Shown here in pieces: positions 22,513 to 34,089 of a stretch of 64,000 bases of DNA. The position numbers and the translations under genes are program-made. The stretch lies in the NCBI GenBank assembly GCA_963585895.1, contig OY757934.1, positions 32,988,712 to 33,052,711 on the forward strand, given 5' to 3'. A model generated the notes under the pieces. That model was given only the letters and a program-made list of their open reading frames with translations. It made no database searches and was not told the DNA's origin. Positions within the stretch are counted from its first letter, which is position 1. The number at the start of each line of letters is the position of its first letter. This stretch comes from Sepioteuthis lessoniana. Lineage: Eukaryota; Mollusca; Cephalopoda; Myopsida; Loliginidae.

Positions 22513-23370
22513 ACAACGTCGAGTTTATGTTTCTTTGAAAAGGAATCTAATATTTACTGACTCTAAGAGATGCCTAACATTGAAGCCTTTCTTAAGCGAT
22601 GTTTCAGTTAATACCAAAGCATCAGCAAATTATCTAGATATTTCATTAAATAAATTTAAAAAACAAACAACGTGCTTTTACTTAAAATACTCGAATATTT
22701 TTTTTATTTTCTTAATATAAAATCTTTAATTCATAGATGGATTTTATTTCTGGTAGTGTTTATACTTTCATTTAAACTTAAAATTCACTGAACACAATTA
22801 CAAAAACCATTATTTTTGAAAGATCTTGCAAAGAAGCAAAGAGAAAGAATTCAAGATGATGTAAAAAATAAAAAGCAGAAAAAGTTGGGCTGACCAGACT
22901 GCGACAAGACCAGAGGATTCATCAGTAGCAAGACAAAGACTTTTGGATGGAAACAGAGAATGCTCTATGGCATAAAGAGAGCAAGAATCTGAAAATAACA
23001 TCGACGTCTGAAAAATGCAGAGTGAAAACAACGAATAAATTTAAGAATGGCTGATCGCTACTTTCTCCTGGGATCTACAAAACAATCACGATAACAATGT
23101 AGAAATAAAAGAAAATTATCAAATTCTGGTGTGTTATGAAGTAAAGATGAAAAAGCACCAAGTTTGTGTCGTTCAGTAAGGAAAGTAAACCACTCTATGA
23201 TATAAGGACTTTCTGAAACTCATAATCCATAATAATTCGGCGTTCTAAATGAATTTGGAATTGGTAAGGATATGACAGATTTTATTGTTTTTAAACAACT
23301 TCCAAAATTCCATGAAAGTGTTACCATTTAATAGGTGATCATTTGTCCTTTACTAGAGAAGATTCCAACT
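22513..23370. other. Unassigned spacer
   Basis: A/T-rich, no gene supported. Confidence 0.4.
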
Positions 23371-23627
23371 TATTGGACTAGTGTTCGCCGATGGCTCGGG
23401 AGACCAGGGTTCAATCCCAGGTCGAGTCATACCAAATACTTAAAAAATGATACTTGATACCTCCTAGCTTAACACTCGACATTATAAGGTACGTATCAAG
23501 GGTAAAGTGGAACAATCTGGGGGAAGGGGTAGTGCCCTCCCCTCCACCTCGGTGTAGTAGCTATTGAAAAGGGAGCCTTCGGGTCGCCCACAAGTACGGT
23601 CGCCAACTTTACTTACTTTTTACTTCA
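23371..23627 (+). mobile_element. tRNA-derived SINE, family A, copy 2
   Basis: The head holds the B-box-like gggttcaatccc at about 23408. The middle holds gtagtagctattgaaaaggg and the tail is cgccaactttacttactttt. It is the intact-looking counterpart of 271-526. Confidence 0.75.
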
Positions 23628-24740
23628 TGAACGACATTCAAAAACAGGCTGAATTTAAGATTCATCTTCAGTGACTTGAAGTGGGACATTGTCGTAAAGT
23701 AACAAGAAATGCTTCACAAAAATCGAAATCTCTGAACTTTATTTTACATCGAAACTCAATGATTGCCATGATCTCATTGCAAGGATATTCCGTTAAAAAA
23801 TGAAAGCACTCCTGGTTTCTGAAAGACGAAAGAATCTTTGATAAACTTAATATTTGAATGATAACAATTTAATGGGATCTATCAGTTCTTATTGGGCTCT
23901 TTCTGAATGGCTTCTATATTTTTCTTCTTTGATCTAGCGCAAGAAAAATAAAGTCAAATGATGCTAATTAGATCATTTGGCCTTCCTGAAGAAAATGAAC
24001 ATCTACAACTATATGAAGTAATTAAAAATCTGTATATACGTGGTCCATATGGATATATTTATCCAGTGTCATATGTATACAAAATGGAAAATGCAATAAA
24101 AGATATTGCAAAGTTTTCATCTGGAAATTAGGACTAACAAAGATGGATATTTCCTTTACTACAGAAATAATCCAGAAGACAGGATTATGAATTGAAATAG
24201 TAAAAGTCGAGGAAAAGAGATTATTCAGAGAAGTACTGCACAACAAAGGTTTTTCGGATATGTATCAATGTTGAATAATACAGTTCTATCAAAACAAAAT
24301 ATATATGTCATAGATAACAAGGACAATGACATAGCTACTTTTGCCGTTCGGAAAAAGTCCAATGAGGACAGAATGAATGAGACTAAACAGGCAGGTACAT
24401 TTCCGGCGACGAGACTATCTAGACCATCAACACTATCAATCGAGCTGTTCATTTTGAGAATGAATAGAAAGATTACTTCAATAACACCATAGAACAAACA
24501 CCAACAAATACTATTTAAACTGCTTTTTTCGTGGTACGTTAGAATGATAATTTTGTTCGATCCCACCTGTATGCAGAAGGCCCAACCAAATCATGTGGCA
24601 ACATAGAACAATCCATAATCGTTATATTTAACAATTCAATGGTAGTAATCGCTTTTAGCTAATCAACATACAGATTAGTTAGTGACTTCTTTTGAGTACA
24701 TTTAAAAACGATTTGACAGCGAGATGCCAATTGCCAAATT
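23628..24740. other. Unassigned spacer
   Basis: Open frames of 74-113 codons on opposite strands around 24225-24566 overlap and show no family signature. Part may be a decayed element. Confidence 0.35.
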
Positions 24741-25135
24741 TGGTTTGGTTTGGTTTGGGTTTGGTTCTATGGCACATCAACTATTGTATGTTATTTAATG
24801 CCAAATCCATTTTTATACATATAAACAGTTCTGTTTCAAACAATTCAGTCTAGCATACAAAAACAGTTCTATTTCAGACAATTCAGTTTAGCATAAATAC
24901 ATAGTTTAATTCTATTTGACCCATAGATAGGACCCTATCAGGTGCTTCCACTCCGGAGTTAGAGTGGACTTGGGATTGCTGGCAATGAAGGGGCACTCCG
25001 CATTTCCAGAAACTTCAGCATTACTGGAACCTCACCATCAGATTGTTTAGTGTCATACCCAGGACACTCATGGGGGTACTTCTCTGCAAAGAAGCAGTCG
25101 GTGTATTTTACAGCCTAATCCCACTGGCCAAAACA
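24741..25135 (-). mobile_element. Family E element 7
   Basis: Shared 3' tail at 24741-24810, two internal repeat units, and a complete body ending with cagtcggtgtattttacagc near 25120. One of the better-preserved short forms. Confidence 0.85.
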
Positions 25136-25138
25136 GAG

Positions 25139-25323
25139 TTAAATATAAAAATAGTTTATTTCAAGAATTCAGTTTGACCCATTGATACGACCCTATCAGA
25201 TGCTACCACTCCGGGTTAGAGAGGACCTGGGATCAATAATAATGAAGGGATACTCCAGCATTACTGGAACATCCAGGACACTCGTTTGGTGGGTATATTC
25301 TACAGCCCCAGCCGACTGGGCAA
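25139..25323 (-). mobile_element. Family E element 8, internally deleted
   Basis: Directly abuts element 7 and repeats its body with deletions (gacccattgatacgacccta to ccccagccgactgggcaag). It lacks the 3' tail. The tandem arrangement could be a nested or duplicated copy. Confidence 0.75.
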
Positions 25324-26524
25324 GTCAAATTTGGATATAAATAGATGTTAGAAAGAAATAGATGGTGAAATAAACGAAATTAAATTGTTTTAACTCCATT
25401 TAGATTCTCAATTAGAAAAGGCAAGCCCTAGATTCGTTGGAAAAATAATACAAATTCATAATTGGTATACAGAATTTTCTCATCTAGATTTTAGAAAGTG
25501 TTAAATCTTCGATGGAAATGACATTACAGGTATCAAAAACGGTGGTGGGGCTTAGGGTAATACATGCCAAGAAAAACTAGTGGGTCTAAAACAATAATTA
25601 TCAATTAGAATGTCGGTTGACAGCAAACCAAAAAAGGTGGTGTGTCATAACTGATAATTTACTGCCCTTGTCTGAGTTTCCACAATAAACACTGGCGGCC
25701 TAGTCAAGGTCAGTTGGTGATCTGCCAGTCAACTGCTTGTAGCTGTGGTTCTGTGGCTCACAATTCAAATAGTCACACGAGTACTTAAACAGAAGCAATA
25801 TCACCGGTGGGGACACAAATGTTGTTCCATCTTTTCTGACATCGCTGGACGTAAACAAACATCGATTTCCAAATAGAACAAGAAGCAGCATATCTGTCTT
25901 TTAACAAGTCCAATCAAATGTAACAAAATGAATTCTAACATGCACCATAAATCATAAAAGTAAACCGAAAGAAATTTAATTTTTACTCTTTTCAGTGACT
26001 GAAGTATCATAATTAGCAAATATAACTGTGATAATTACGTACTTTTATATAAATTCAACATTCGTCTTATCAAACAACATCCCTGATGAGAAAAATCATA
26101 AAAAACGAACTCGAAAAATTGCAGGCAGCCCATATTAGACCCGAGGGTGGAAATGTTACAATGTTACAATAAAAAAATGGAATCTACGAAATCATGATCT
26201 GGCTGTTACAGCAAAAAATAATATTAAAGCAAATGTTCCAAAACACTGAAATAAATAATGTGATATCATTTCTAAAAGTAGTGAAGTTATTCATAAAAAT
26301 CTAAAATTTACAATAAGACCAAATTACTTCTATAAACCCTTTCTTTACTAGATATATTCTAACTAACGGATCCCTTCCCACAGTTTTTTTTCTTTTTATG
26401 ATCATGATTCCCTATAAATAAACACCTAATAAAAAAATAACCAACTAATTATCTAAAGTTTATCGTTAATTCCTAAGACCTCTCCTTGGAATTTCTTTTC
26501 AGACTTATTTTCTTTAACTTGATT
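25324..26524. other. Unassigned spacer
   Basis: No gene or repeat family is recognised in 1.2 kb. Confidence 0.4.
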
Positions 26525-26579
26525 CGGCATTAAATGACCGATGAGGTTGATATGCCGTAAAACAAAATAAACAAACAAA
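26525..26579 (+). mobile_element. Isolated copy of the family C/E shared 3' tail
   Basis: Only the tail is present (ggcattaaatgaccgatgag, gttgatatgccgtaaaac). It is a severely 5'-truncated insertion of family E or C. Confidence 0.7.
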
Positions 26580-26659
26580 GCAAATGTATGAATACTGTTC
26601 AGCCAACCGACAATATATTTTTTGCCTTCGACATCTTCTTGATATCAATTTTTTTAAAG

Positions 26660-26895
26660 GTTTGGTTTGGTTGTTTAATGGCATATCAACCTTTGTAGGT
26701 TATTTAATGCCAAAGCTATTCTCCTAGGAGAACAGTAGTGGTACTATTTAACCCATAGCTGGGAGGATAAGGGGGTTCATACCTTTCCCAAGGGTATTTG
26801 CCCGAAAGTGAACGTAATAACGCGACTGGAGTATGAACTCGCTTACTACGATTCCGCAGTCCATCGCCTTAACCATTACACCACGAGGACACCCA
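26660..26895 (-). mobile_element. tRNA-derived SINE, family C, copy 1 (young)
   Basis: On the minus strand it reads gggtgtcctcgtggtgtaat (head), a B-box-like gagttcatactcc, then the central block with cccttgggaaaggtatgaac. It ends in the shared tail ttggcattaaataacctac. The target duplication caattttttt(t)aaag is at 26646-26659 and 26896-26910, differing by one T. The preserved duplication suggests a fairly recent insertion. Confidence 0.85.
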
Positions 26896-26910
26896 CAATT
26901 TTTTTTAAAG

Positions 26911-27540
26911 ATCTTTGGAAGTAAGATATGTAAAACCTACGAACTCCGACCAGATTTAACGGATGCAGACTATGACGGATGCTGGAGTAACTCTAATGAC
27001 CAATCGAAAGAGACATCCATTTGAAATTAAGCTTATGACTTGTGAAATTAATGAAATCAGTATATTACGGGATAAGAAAAAAGTATATGATGTATGACAA
27101 AAGATATTGACAGTAAATCTTTTAAATTTTAAAATCAAAAAGGTAAATGAAGACCTGCTCATAGCAGAGCAACTTATATAATAAAGTAATCCTTACTTCG
27201 TATCATTGAAGCTGCAATTATTTCCGGAAAATGAGGGGGAAATAATTTACTTCAAGAAAACCTCTGCGTTCAACTAATTCACTCTTTTATTTGAAGTAGG
27301 TTGTAATTTCTTCTCAGATTATAAAGAGCTGTCTGACAGTTATCGGACTTTACAATAACTGGAAACAAAAAAATACTGTTTACTCTAGACGAGTCTGAGC
27401 TTGATTTTTTGAATATGTGAATCTGTTGGTAACCTCTGTTCACATCTGTACAAGTAAGGGAAATGTAGTCAAATGTTGGTATGTAATATATAAAAAGTGC
27501 TTTTTTTGACGGAAATAAGCCATAGTGTAAATAAATAGTC
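26911..27540. other. Unassigned spacer
   Basis: No gene is supported. Confidence 0.4.
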
Positions 27541-27557
27541 ATCTAAATCTGTTTATA

Positions 27558-27849
27558 GGAGGAGCCTGTGATGTAATGGTTATCGTCGCAAGAAATGGAC
27601 ACGGCAACACGAGTTCAAATCCTGGACGAGACTGATTGCATTTCACATAGCACTAATACCCTTGGGAAAGGTATGAATCCTATTATTCTCCCTCCAGCTA
27701 TGGGTAAATAGTAGGGCGGATTGGGTTCTTCAGCCTTGGTGAGGCAACTAGCCTAGGAGAAGGAAAACTCTAAATTCAAACCTGTTAAACTCCGCATAAA
27801 AATTGACCTTGTGTCATATCCTGCCCGAGCGGAGGGGTTGGTAAATATG
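27558..27849 (+). mobile_element. tRNA-derived SINE, family D, copy 2 (young)
   Basis: The head is gtgatgtaatggttatcgtc with B box gagttcaaatcc. The central block is aatacccttgggaaaggtat, shared with family C. The tail includes cctgcccgagcggagggg. A perfect 17-base target duplication (atctaaatctgtttata) sits at 27541-27557 and 27850-27866, giving exact ends for the family. Confidence 0.9.
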
Positions 27850-27994
27850 ATCTAAATCTGTTTATAATAGATATTACCTGCATAAATTACTTCATTTTAT
27901 ATAATCTGAAGTCTGACAAAACGGACGCTTTTTGAATTTCTAAAGAAGCATGTTGAATTTATTAACTTTATATATTTCTATCGTTTATTTTTTA

Positions 27995-28565
27995 GTTTGG
28001 TTTGTTTGGTTTTATGGCATATCAACCTTTGTGGGTTATTTAACGCCAAATCCATTTTTATGTAAATAATCTGTTCTATTGAAAACAGTTCGGTTTAGCA
28101 TAAGTACACAGTTTAATTGTCAAAAACATTTTCATTCCAAACTATTTAAGCAGTTATATGTAATAATTCGGTTAAGTGTAAATACAGTTTTAATGTCGAA
28201 AAACAGTTCTATTTGAAATAATTCAGTTAAGCATAAGCACGCAGTTTAAGTGTAAGTACGGTTTAATTGTCAAAAACGTTTCTATTTCAAGCTATTCAGT
28301 TTACTCAATTCATTTTAGCATAAGTATGCTGTTAGTTCTATTTAACCCATAGATAGGACTCTTATCAGATGCAACAACTCCGGGCCAGAGTGGACCTGGT
28401 AGCAAAAACAATGAAGGGGTACTCCGCATTCCCCAAAGCTCCAGCACTGCTGGAACCTCACCATCAGATTGTTTAGTGTCATATCCAAGACACTCGTTAG
28501 GGGGGGTCTTACCCCTCTGCAGAGGTGCAGTCAGTGTATTCTACAGCCCCAGCTGACTGGGCAAT
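27995..28565 (-). mobile_element. Family E element 9, complete
   Basis: Bounded by the 11-base target duplication TTTATTTTTTA (27984-27994, 28566-28576). It has the shared tail, about four internal repeat units and a full body ending ccccagctgactgggcaat. A good reference copy. Confidence 0.9.
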
Positions 28566-28576
28566 TTTATTTTTTA

Positions 28577-29699
28577 ATTGGTTAAACAATTACTACTATT
28601 ACAAGTAATACTTACTCGTATTACCTACAGGCTTTAAGATAGTCATTGATATTCATAAAATACTTTAATTTATTTATGCCTAACATACATCTGACTTTCA
28701 AAATCTAATATTACAAATATTTTCATTGCTAAAGAACTTCTAAGTAGACAACATCGAGTATAATGTATATGTTCTTATTTGATAAAAAAAATTCCATAAG
28801 CTATTATTGTAACCACCGTCACCCCGAAACTTTAATGTGTGTGAGAAAACTGACATACTGCCAAAAATTTTGGATGATACTTTATTCCACATACATATAC
28901 AGCTCTGAAAACTTGTTTGCACCATCGGGCTAAGATGATTCTGAACATATCTCAGTATCTTGGAACTAAACGAAGATGTGATGTAACCTTAGCGCCTTGA
29001 AGATTTGTTTGGAAAAGAACGTTTGATGATTACCCATGGGTCTCTTGAGAAAAGGGGACAAAATTCCTGCGTCCTAGAACCAGAGCCAGCCAACTTTCTA
29101 TCGTTTTATTATAAGACCATCTTAAAGGCTGTATGTAATACGCATAATGACTGCTGGTTGAAACAGTTCATTCTTTTTCTCCCTCAATCTTTTTTGTATT
29201 TCCATTGATCACATTTTCCTTCAGTAATTGACTTTCAGTCTTTGTCAATACAACTCACCGGTAAACCCATACTAATCACACCAATGTGGATTAATGGTTG
29301 AATCTTGGAGATCTAAAATTATCTTTAAAGGGTAACTTGTGGATAAACATTAGATAGATGGTGCCAGCGTTAATGGGATATAATAACAAATTTACAATAT
29401 AAAAGAGATATAATAATGACGTATTTTCGATATAAGGGAATAATATTTTTAGGCGAGTTTTATTGGGTAATTTCTAACAGTTTTCCGCAGTTTTCTAGTT
29501 CGGATAATGATTCAAAAAGATAAACGACAAAGTTTTTGAAACAAATTTTATACAATATAAACAAAGGAAAAGAAAGGATAGAAAGGATAAAGCGTTGCAA
29601 TTTTATTATAATTTGCGGTACTTATCTGAGAGAAAATGTCCAGAAAACAAAGTTCTTTGAATTTGAGTAGGTTTTATGGTTTCATTGAAATGGTGGTAG
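28577..29699. other. Unassigned spacer
   Basis: Short open frames on both strands near 28740-29208 lack family signatures. Nothing is supported. Confidence 0.4.
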
Positions 29700-30005
29700 A
29701 ATTTTCAGCTTTCGTTTAATTTTAGTTGTGTTTTCTGTAAAGTTGTTTTTAATCGAATTCTCAAGCCAAATTTTCAGCTTTCATTTAATTTTAGATAAGT
29801 TTTCTGCTAAGTTGACTTTTAGTTGAATTTCTTGGATAACTCCTTGTCAATTGGGTTATTTTTTAACGGTTAAAGGAGTGAGTGACGAAAATTTTCTGCT
29901 CGTTATCTTTTTTCTGTTTCACATGGTTGTTCAGTTGAATTTCTCGGATAACTCTTAGGAAATTTATTTACTTTTTAACCATTAAAGGAGTGGGTGACGA
30001 AACCT
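29700..30005. repeat. Two adjacent local duplications
   Basis: aattttcagctttc(g/a)tttaa occurs at about 29700 and 29767. A second block, agttgaatttct(t/c)ggataac followed by ttaaaggagtg(a/g)gtgacga, occurs at about 29821 and 29933. These are tandem duplications with periods of about 67 and 112 bases. Confidence 0.7.
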
Positions 30006-30324
30006 TTCTGCAGGCTATCTTTTTTTCTGTCTTAATAGTCCGGCTTCCGAGTTTGCACTGAGCATTCCTAGTAGCTGCCAACAAATGGTGGGAGTAGCTT
30101 TTAGTGCCTTATTGTCTCGCTTCTCCATTCTGTAAGAAAATTCCTGTTAAAAGCCACGCGTGGTCAGTTTTGTTCTATCGTTAGAAATGATTTTTATAGC
30201 CTCCAAACTAATTAAAAGACACCACAAGTCAACTTTAGGTTAAATCACTGTTTAGAGTAAAATGGAAAGAGTTTATTATGTAAGCTTGAGAGTAGGATTT
30301 GCAGAAAACCTATTCATTCATAAA

Positions 30325-30776
30325 ATCATCATCATCATCATCATTATGTCGCGCCATCAGCACGGATATCTCTGACCCTTTCCCGCCACCCTTCTCTATC
30401 GTCCATCACTTCCGGTAGGTCTTCAAGGCTACATCCTGTATCGGCACAGAGCAGTTGCAAGTAGGTTCGAGCTGGTAGTCCTGCCTTTGCTCGTCCATGT
30501 GAAGGAGTCCACTGGAGTACGTCACTTATGAGTTCGTCCCACTTCTCCAGCAGTGTCCCGCATGTCTGGTTCGTCTAACTGAGATAGTTTTCGTGATGGG
30601 TGGTAAGTGGCCGTACAGCTTCTGCTTTGTGGGATGCTGCCTCCAGGATTTGTTCAATATTGCTTGCACCATTCTTGCGTAGTTGCTGTGAAGTTTTTTC
30701 TTCGTACGTGTAGTTAGCGTCCATGTAGTGCATCCACACAGCAGTATCGACACGACCGCTGTTTGGAAAAAACTGC
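30325..30776 (-). mobile_element. RTE LINE, 3' fragment
   Basis: Matches the 3' part of the LINE at 862-1290. It ends in an (ATG)n-type tail at 30326-30345. The minus-strand frame at 30526-30753 reads LCGCTTWTLTTRTKKKL, then LNKSWRQHPTKQKLYGHLPP and RRTRHAGHCWRS. This is the characteristic C-terminal block of this RTE group. The copy is 5'-truncated, as is usual for LINE insertions, and looks better preserved than the copy at 862-4090. Confidence 0.85.
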
Positions 30777-31194
30777 GTTATGCTAAAAAATAAGGTTTAT
30801 CCAGAAGCATTATCAACATAAAAAATCTTCTTCATCCGTTTTGAATGAATGCTGTTTATATAATCACTTGTATTTTAAAAATATTTTAGAATTTACTAAT
30901 TAATCTTGATTTTTTTGAGTAACGCCAGATATCTTATTTAGTGGCAAATAAATTACTTTTTGAAATATGACTTTTCTTTTTGCTTACACTATAACACTGA
31001 GTTATGGAAAGCGGTTAAGATAAAGTGTTTTCACCAAAAGTATTTTTGAATCATTAACAGATTGGATTATCTTTGTCTTAGTTCATAGGGAAGGTGAATA
31101 GATAAATATATAGTGGAAAAATGGTTTGTGGTAATTTTGAGGAAATTACGTGAATTTCATTTTTTCTCCGATGTATTCAGTTTCTATTTTTTCT
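30777..31194. other. Unassigned spacer
   Basis: No gene is supported. Confidence 0.4.
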
Positions 31195-31211
31195 AAATTG
31201 CTTATGATAGA

Positions 31212-31325
31212 ATATATATATATATATATATATATATTGTTATCCATAGACAGACTGTTTCGTTGTATCACAGCTCTTCAGTGTGGATAGACACGCAGGA
31301 CGCTTCAATCTGGGATCGAAACCTG

Positions 31326-31361
<36 letters not shown>
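31212..31361. repeat. Two (AT)n tracts around a 90-bp unique core
   Basis: (TA)n at 31212-31237 and 31329-31361 flank a non-repetitive core containing gacagactgtttcgttgtat. The core resembles a retroposed short unit whose microsatellite ends have grown. Confidence 0.6.
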
Positions 31362-31363
<2 letters not shown>

Positions 31364-31682
31364 GTAAAATTTGTTTTTCTTACCCAAAGATAGTAGATTA
31401 TTCTGGTTAAATATTATACAATCAAAACGGATTAATAAGTTAATTTTATGTTTTATAATGTTTAACCCACCTATCAGAATAGAAACATTCCACCAACTCA
31501 AATGAAACAACGTTATATTTCTTTAGAATCTGACTCAAACAATTTTAGCTGCTGATTTTTTCTTTTCGTTTTGTTTATGAAAAAAACTTTATTTTTTCTG
31601 CAGTTAACAATAATATTCTAATATTCATTATTTTTTTTTTTTCTTCTTTCAGGAATCTTTTGCACGAGTGATTCAAGAGCTG

Positions 31683-31770
31683 AAGCACTGACGACGTCAT
31701 CAGTATAAGAACTGAAAACACGACGTCATCAGTATAATAATTTAAACACTGACGACGTCATCAGCAGAAT
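31683..31770. repeat. Three ~30-bp repeats each with GACGTCA
   Basis: gacgtca occurs at 31693, 31722 and 31753, each within a repeated cgacgtcatcag(tataa) phrase. The core equals seven of eight bases of the cAMP-response element. It may be a regulatory cluster or a small minisatellite. Confidence 0.7.
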
Positions 31771-31775
31771 TTTCG

Positions 31776-33724
31776 ATTAACAAAAACAAAAAAAAAAAGA
31801 GAGAAGAAAGAATACAGTGCAGACACTCGAGAACCGTTTCAAGAGTGACAAACTCCAAATGATACTTATTGATACTGCGAAGGCAATTGCTGGAACGGCC
31901 AAAATAATAATGAATCTGCATCAACATACTCCAAATCAAACAGATTAGTTAGAAAGGTCTAGATGGCCATCTTTTATTTTAGGCCTTTAACAGTCTCCAT
32001 GAAAGTCACAATGAAAAAAGATATAATCTTTGGCAGCATATACATCTTCAGAACAATGTTTAAAACAAGTTTCAAAGAGAAACCAAAATAAAAGGAAAAA
32101 AAAGCATTTATCATGATTTTCTCTCATACAATGGCAATCTCAGGATCCACAACATGGAACAAATAAAGTAGCAACATTCTAGAAACGAAAGTATAATACC
32201 AAAACTTGCAGAATAAATCAGAAAATGCTACACTAGTCGTTCTTTCAGGAATTAAATGAATGATAGTTGGGATTTGATTAAATTAATATAAGGAATATAT
32301 ACATAAAATTATTCGTTGGGAAATTATTACAAGCAAACTTTTCTAAAGGTAAAAATATAGATAAAAATTCGAAACTAAAAAGTCCCTGCTCAATTAAAAA
32401 GTTTTAAAGAAAGAACAAGAATAATAGAAAACCATTAGAAACAATGTTTTAAAAGTGAATTTTGAAATTCTAGAAACAAACAAGCTGAAATTTTTATCAG
32501 AAATCTTTACACTTCATAAAAAATGATGAAGAAAATTTATGAAGAATTCACAGTGAATTGCTTAGTAATATTAAATCAAAACAGAAACAATACTTTTTCT
32601 ATATCAACCCAGAAAAATTATTAAAACGTTTAAAGGACATTAACATTTAAAGAGAAAGAAAAAAATTGTGGCAAAGTATTATGAATAAAAATAGATGTTA
32701 ACGATTAAATTTATAGTTTTGATTTATAGGATTAAATAATAATAATTCACCTTCATTCAGTAGGAATTAATAAAAGAAAACATCAATCAATTACAGACAA
32801 GAAAATATTTAAATTTGAAAGATATTAGATGAAACAATCCCCCTGTTCATAAAAAGAGAATTAAAAAAAAGCTGATAAAAACAAATATCTATAAAAGCGA
32901 ATTCTATCAATGTTAAGCGAACAACTATTATAGAAAAAGCAGCATGTTGCTTGATGACCCTGTTTCATTTAGAAGTTGACATCATCAGTTCAGTTATATT
33001 ATCATTTTTATTCAATTTCTTTTCATTTTTTCTGCTGTTTCTGTATATAAAAGTATAATTCCTTAATCAAACAGCTCCGAATCTTTAATCAAACAGCTGT
33101 TTCGCTGTTTGTATAGTTCTTGAATAATGGAATATTACTTCGTTTCATAATTGAAAAACAAACAAACAAAAACAATCCTTGTTTTTCGTTAGCTTTCCAT
33201 AAACAGTTTTCCTGTCGATGTATAAAAGCAAAACGAAGGATATTTTTCAATTTGTTTTTGAAATAGTGCCAGCCGAATGAAATACTTTTTTTTAAAGTTT
33301 CTCTTCTTTTCCTTATCTAAAATTCTATGAAACAATCTTAACAAATTAGAAAGTTTTTAGATATATTAATTTGTGCATTGAAATTTTTCTCAGATTTTAA
33401 GAGTTTTAGATTATTTCCAACATCCTAATTGAACAGAAGAAATACTTAGGGAGAGAAATGAAAAAATGATTTTAAAATGTTGCAAACAACGAATTTCCTA
33501 TGAATATCTCTTAAACCATAATCAGCCGACAAGTAAAGTCTTTTACAATTTCAATGAAATTGTTTTTTTTTTATAATTCTTTAAACATTTTCTATTTATA
33601 AAATTGCTTGTAAAATAGAATAGAAAATTAAAATCTCAGCCGAAAGTTGAAAAGTAATCCATTACAACTAAAGATCCCCACACATATTTAGAATTTCCAC
33701 TTCTAGAAAACCTAGTCACAGAAA
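31776..33724. other. Unassigned AT-rich stretch upstream of the host gene
   Basis: About 1.9 kb of A/T-rich sequence with no recognised repeat or coding signal. Any promoter or upstream exon of the gene at 34090 would lie here, but none can be defined. Confidence 0.4.
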
Positions 33725-33759
33725 GTGCATTCCCATCCGTTGAAAGTCTTGGATAAAGG

Positions 33760-34011
33760 ATGGGAAAAGCAAGAACAGCTTTCAGCCGACTCTACACAGG
33801 GAACATTTTTGAAATTTCTGAAAATCTTTCGCCAAACAGTAGATTTGGCATCTGTTTCGTACTTAGACATCTTTATCAAAATCACTATCAAGTTCCAAAA
33901 CTTCCTTGTTATCAAAGATATTGCCAGAATAACCAGTATCGTTATCCCAACTGCATATCTACGATATATCAAAGACATAAGAGTAATCTACTGAGCAGAA
34001 ATATTGCATAG
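33760..34011 (+). CDS. Possible upstream ORF of the host gene, hypothetical
   Basis: The 83-codon frame begins MGKARTAFSRLYTGN and ends SNLLSRNIA, in the same frame as the 34090 gene but closed by a stop 78 bases before it. It is Tyr/Asn/Arg-rich with no recognised domain. An overlapping 89-codon frame on the same strand (33725-33994) is equally open, so openness alone is weak evidence. It may be an upstream ORF or 5' UTR of the following gene. Confidence 0.25.
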   Translation: MGKARTAFSRLYTGNIFEISENLSPNSRFGICFVLRHLYQNHYQVPKLPCYQRYCQNNQYRYPNCISTIYQRHKSNLLSRNIA

Positions 34012-34089
34012 CACTTATCATCAGAGTATGCCAATCATCCAAGAGAGAAGATCAAAACGCCATCATAGTTCTTCCATTGGCTATATAAT

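Noticed and set aside
31212-31361. Transposon with (AT)n terminal repeats
   Set aside because: The flanking tracts are simple microsatellites and show no defined ends.
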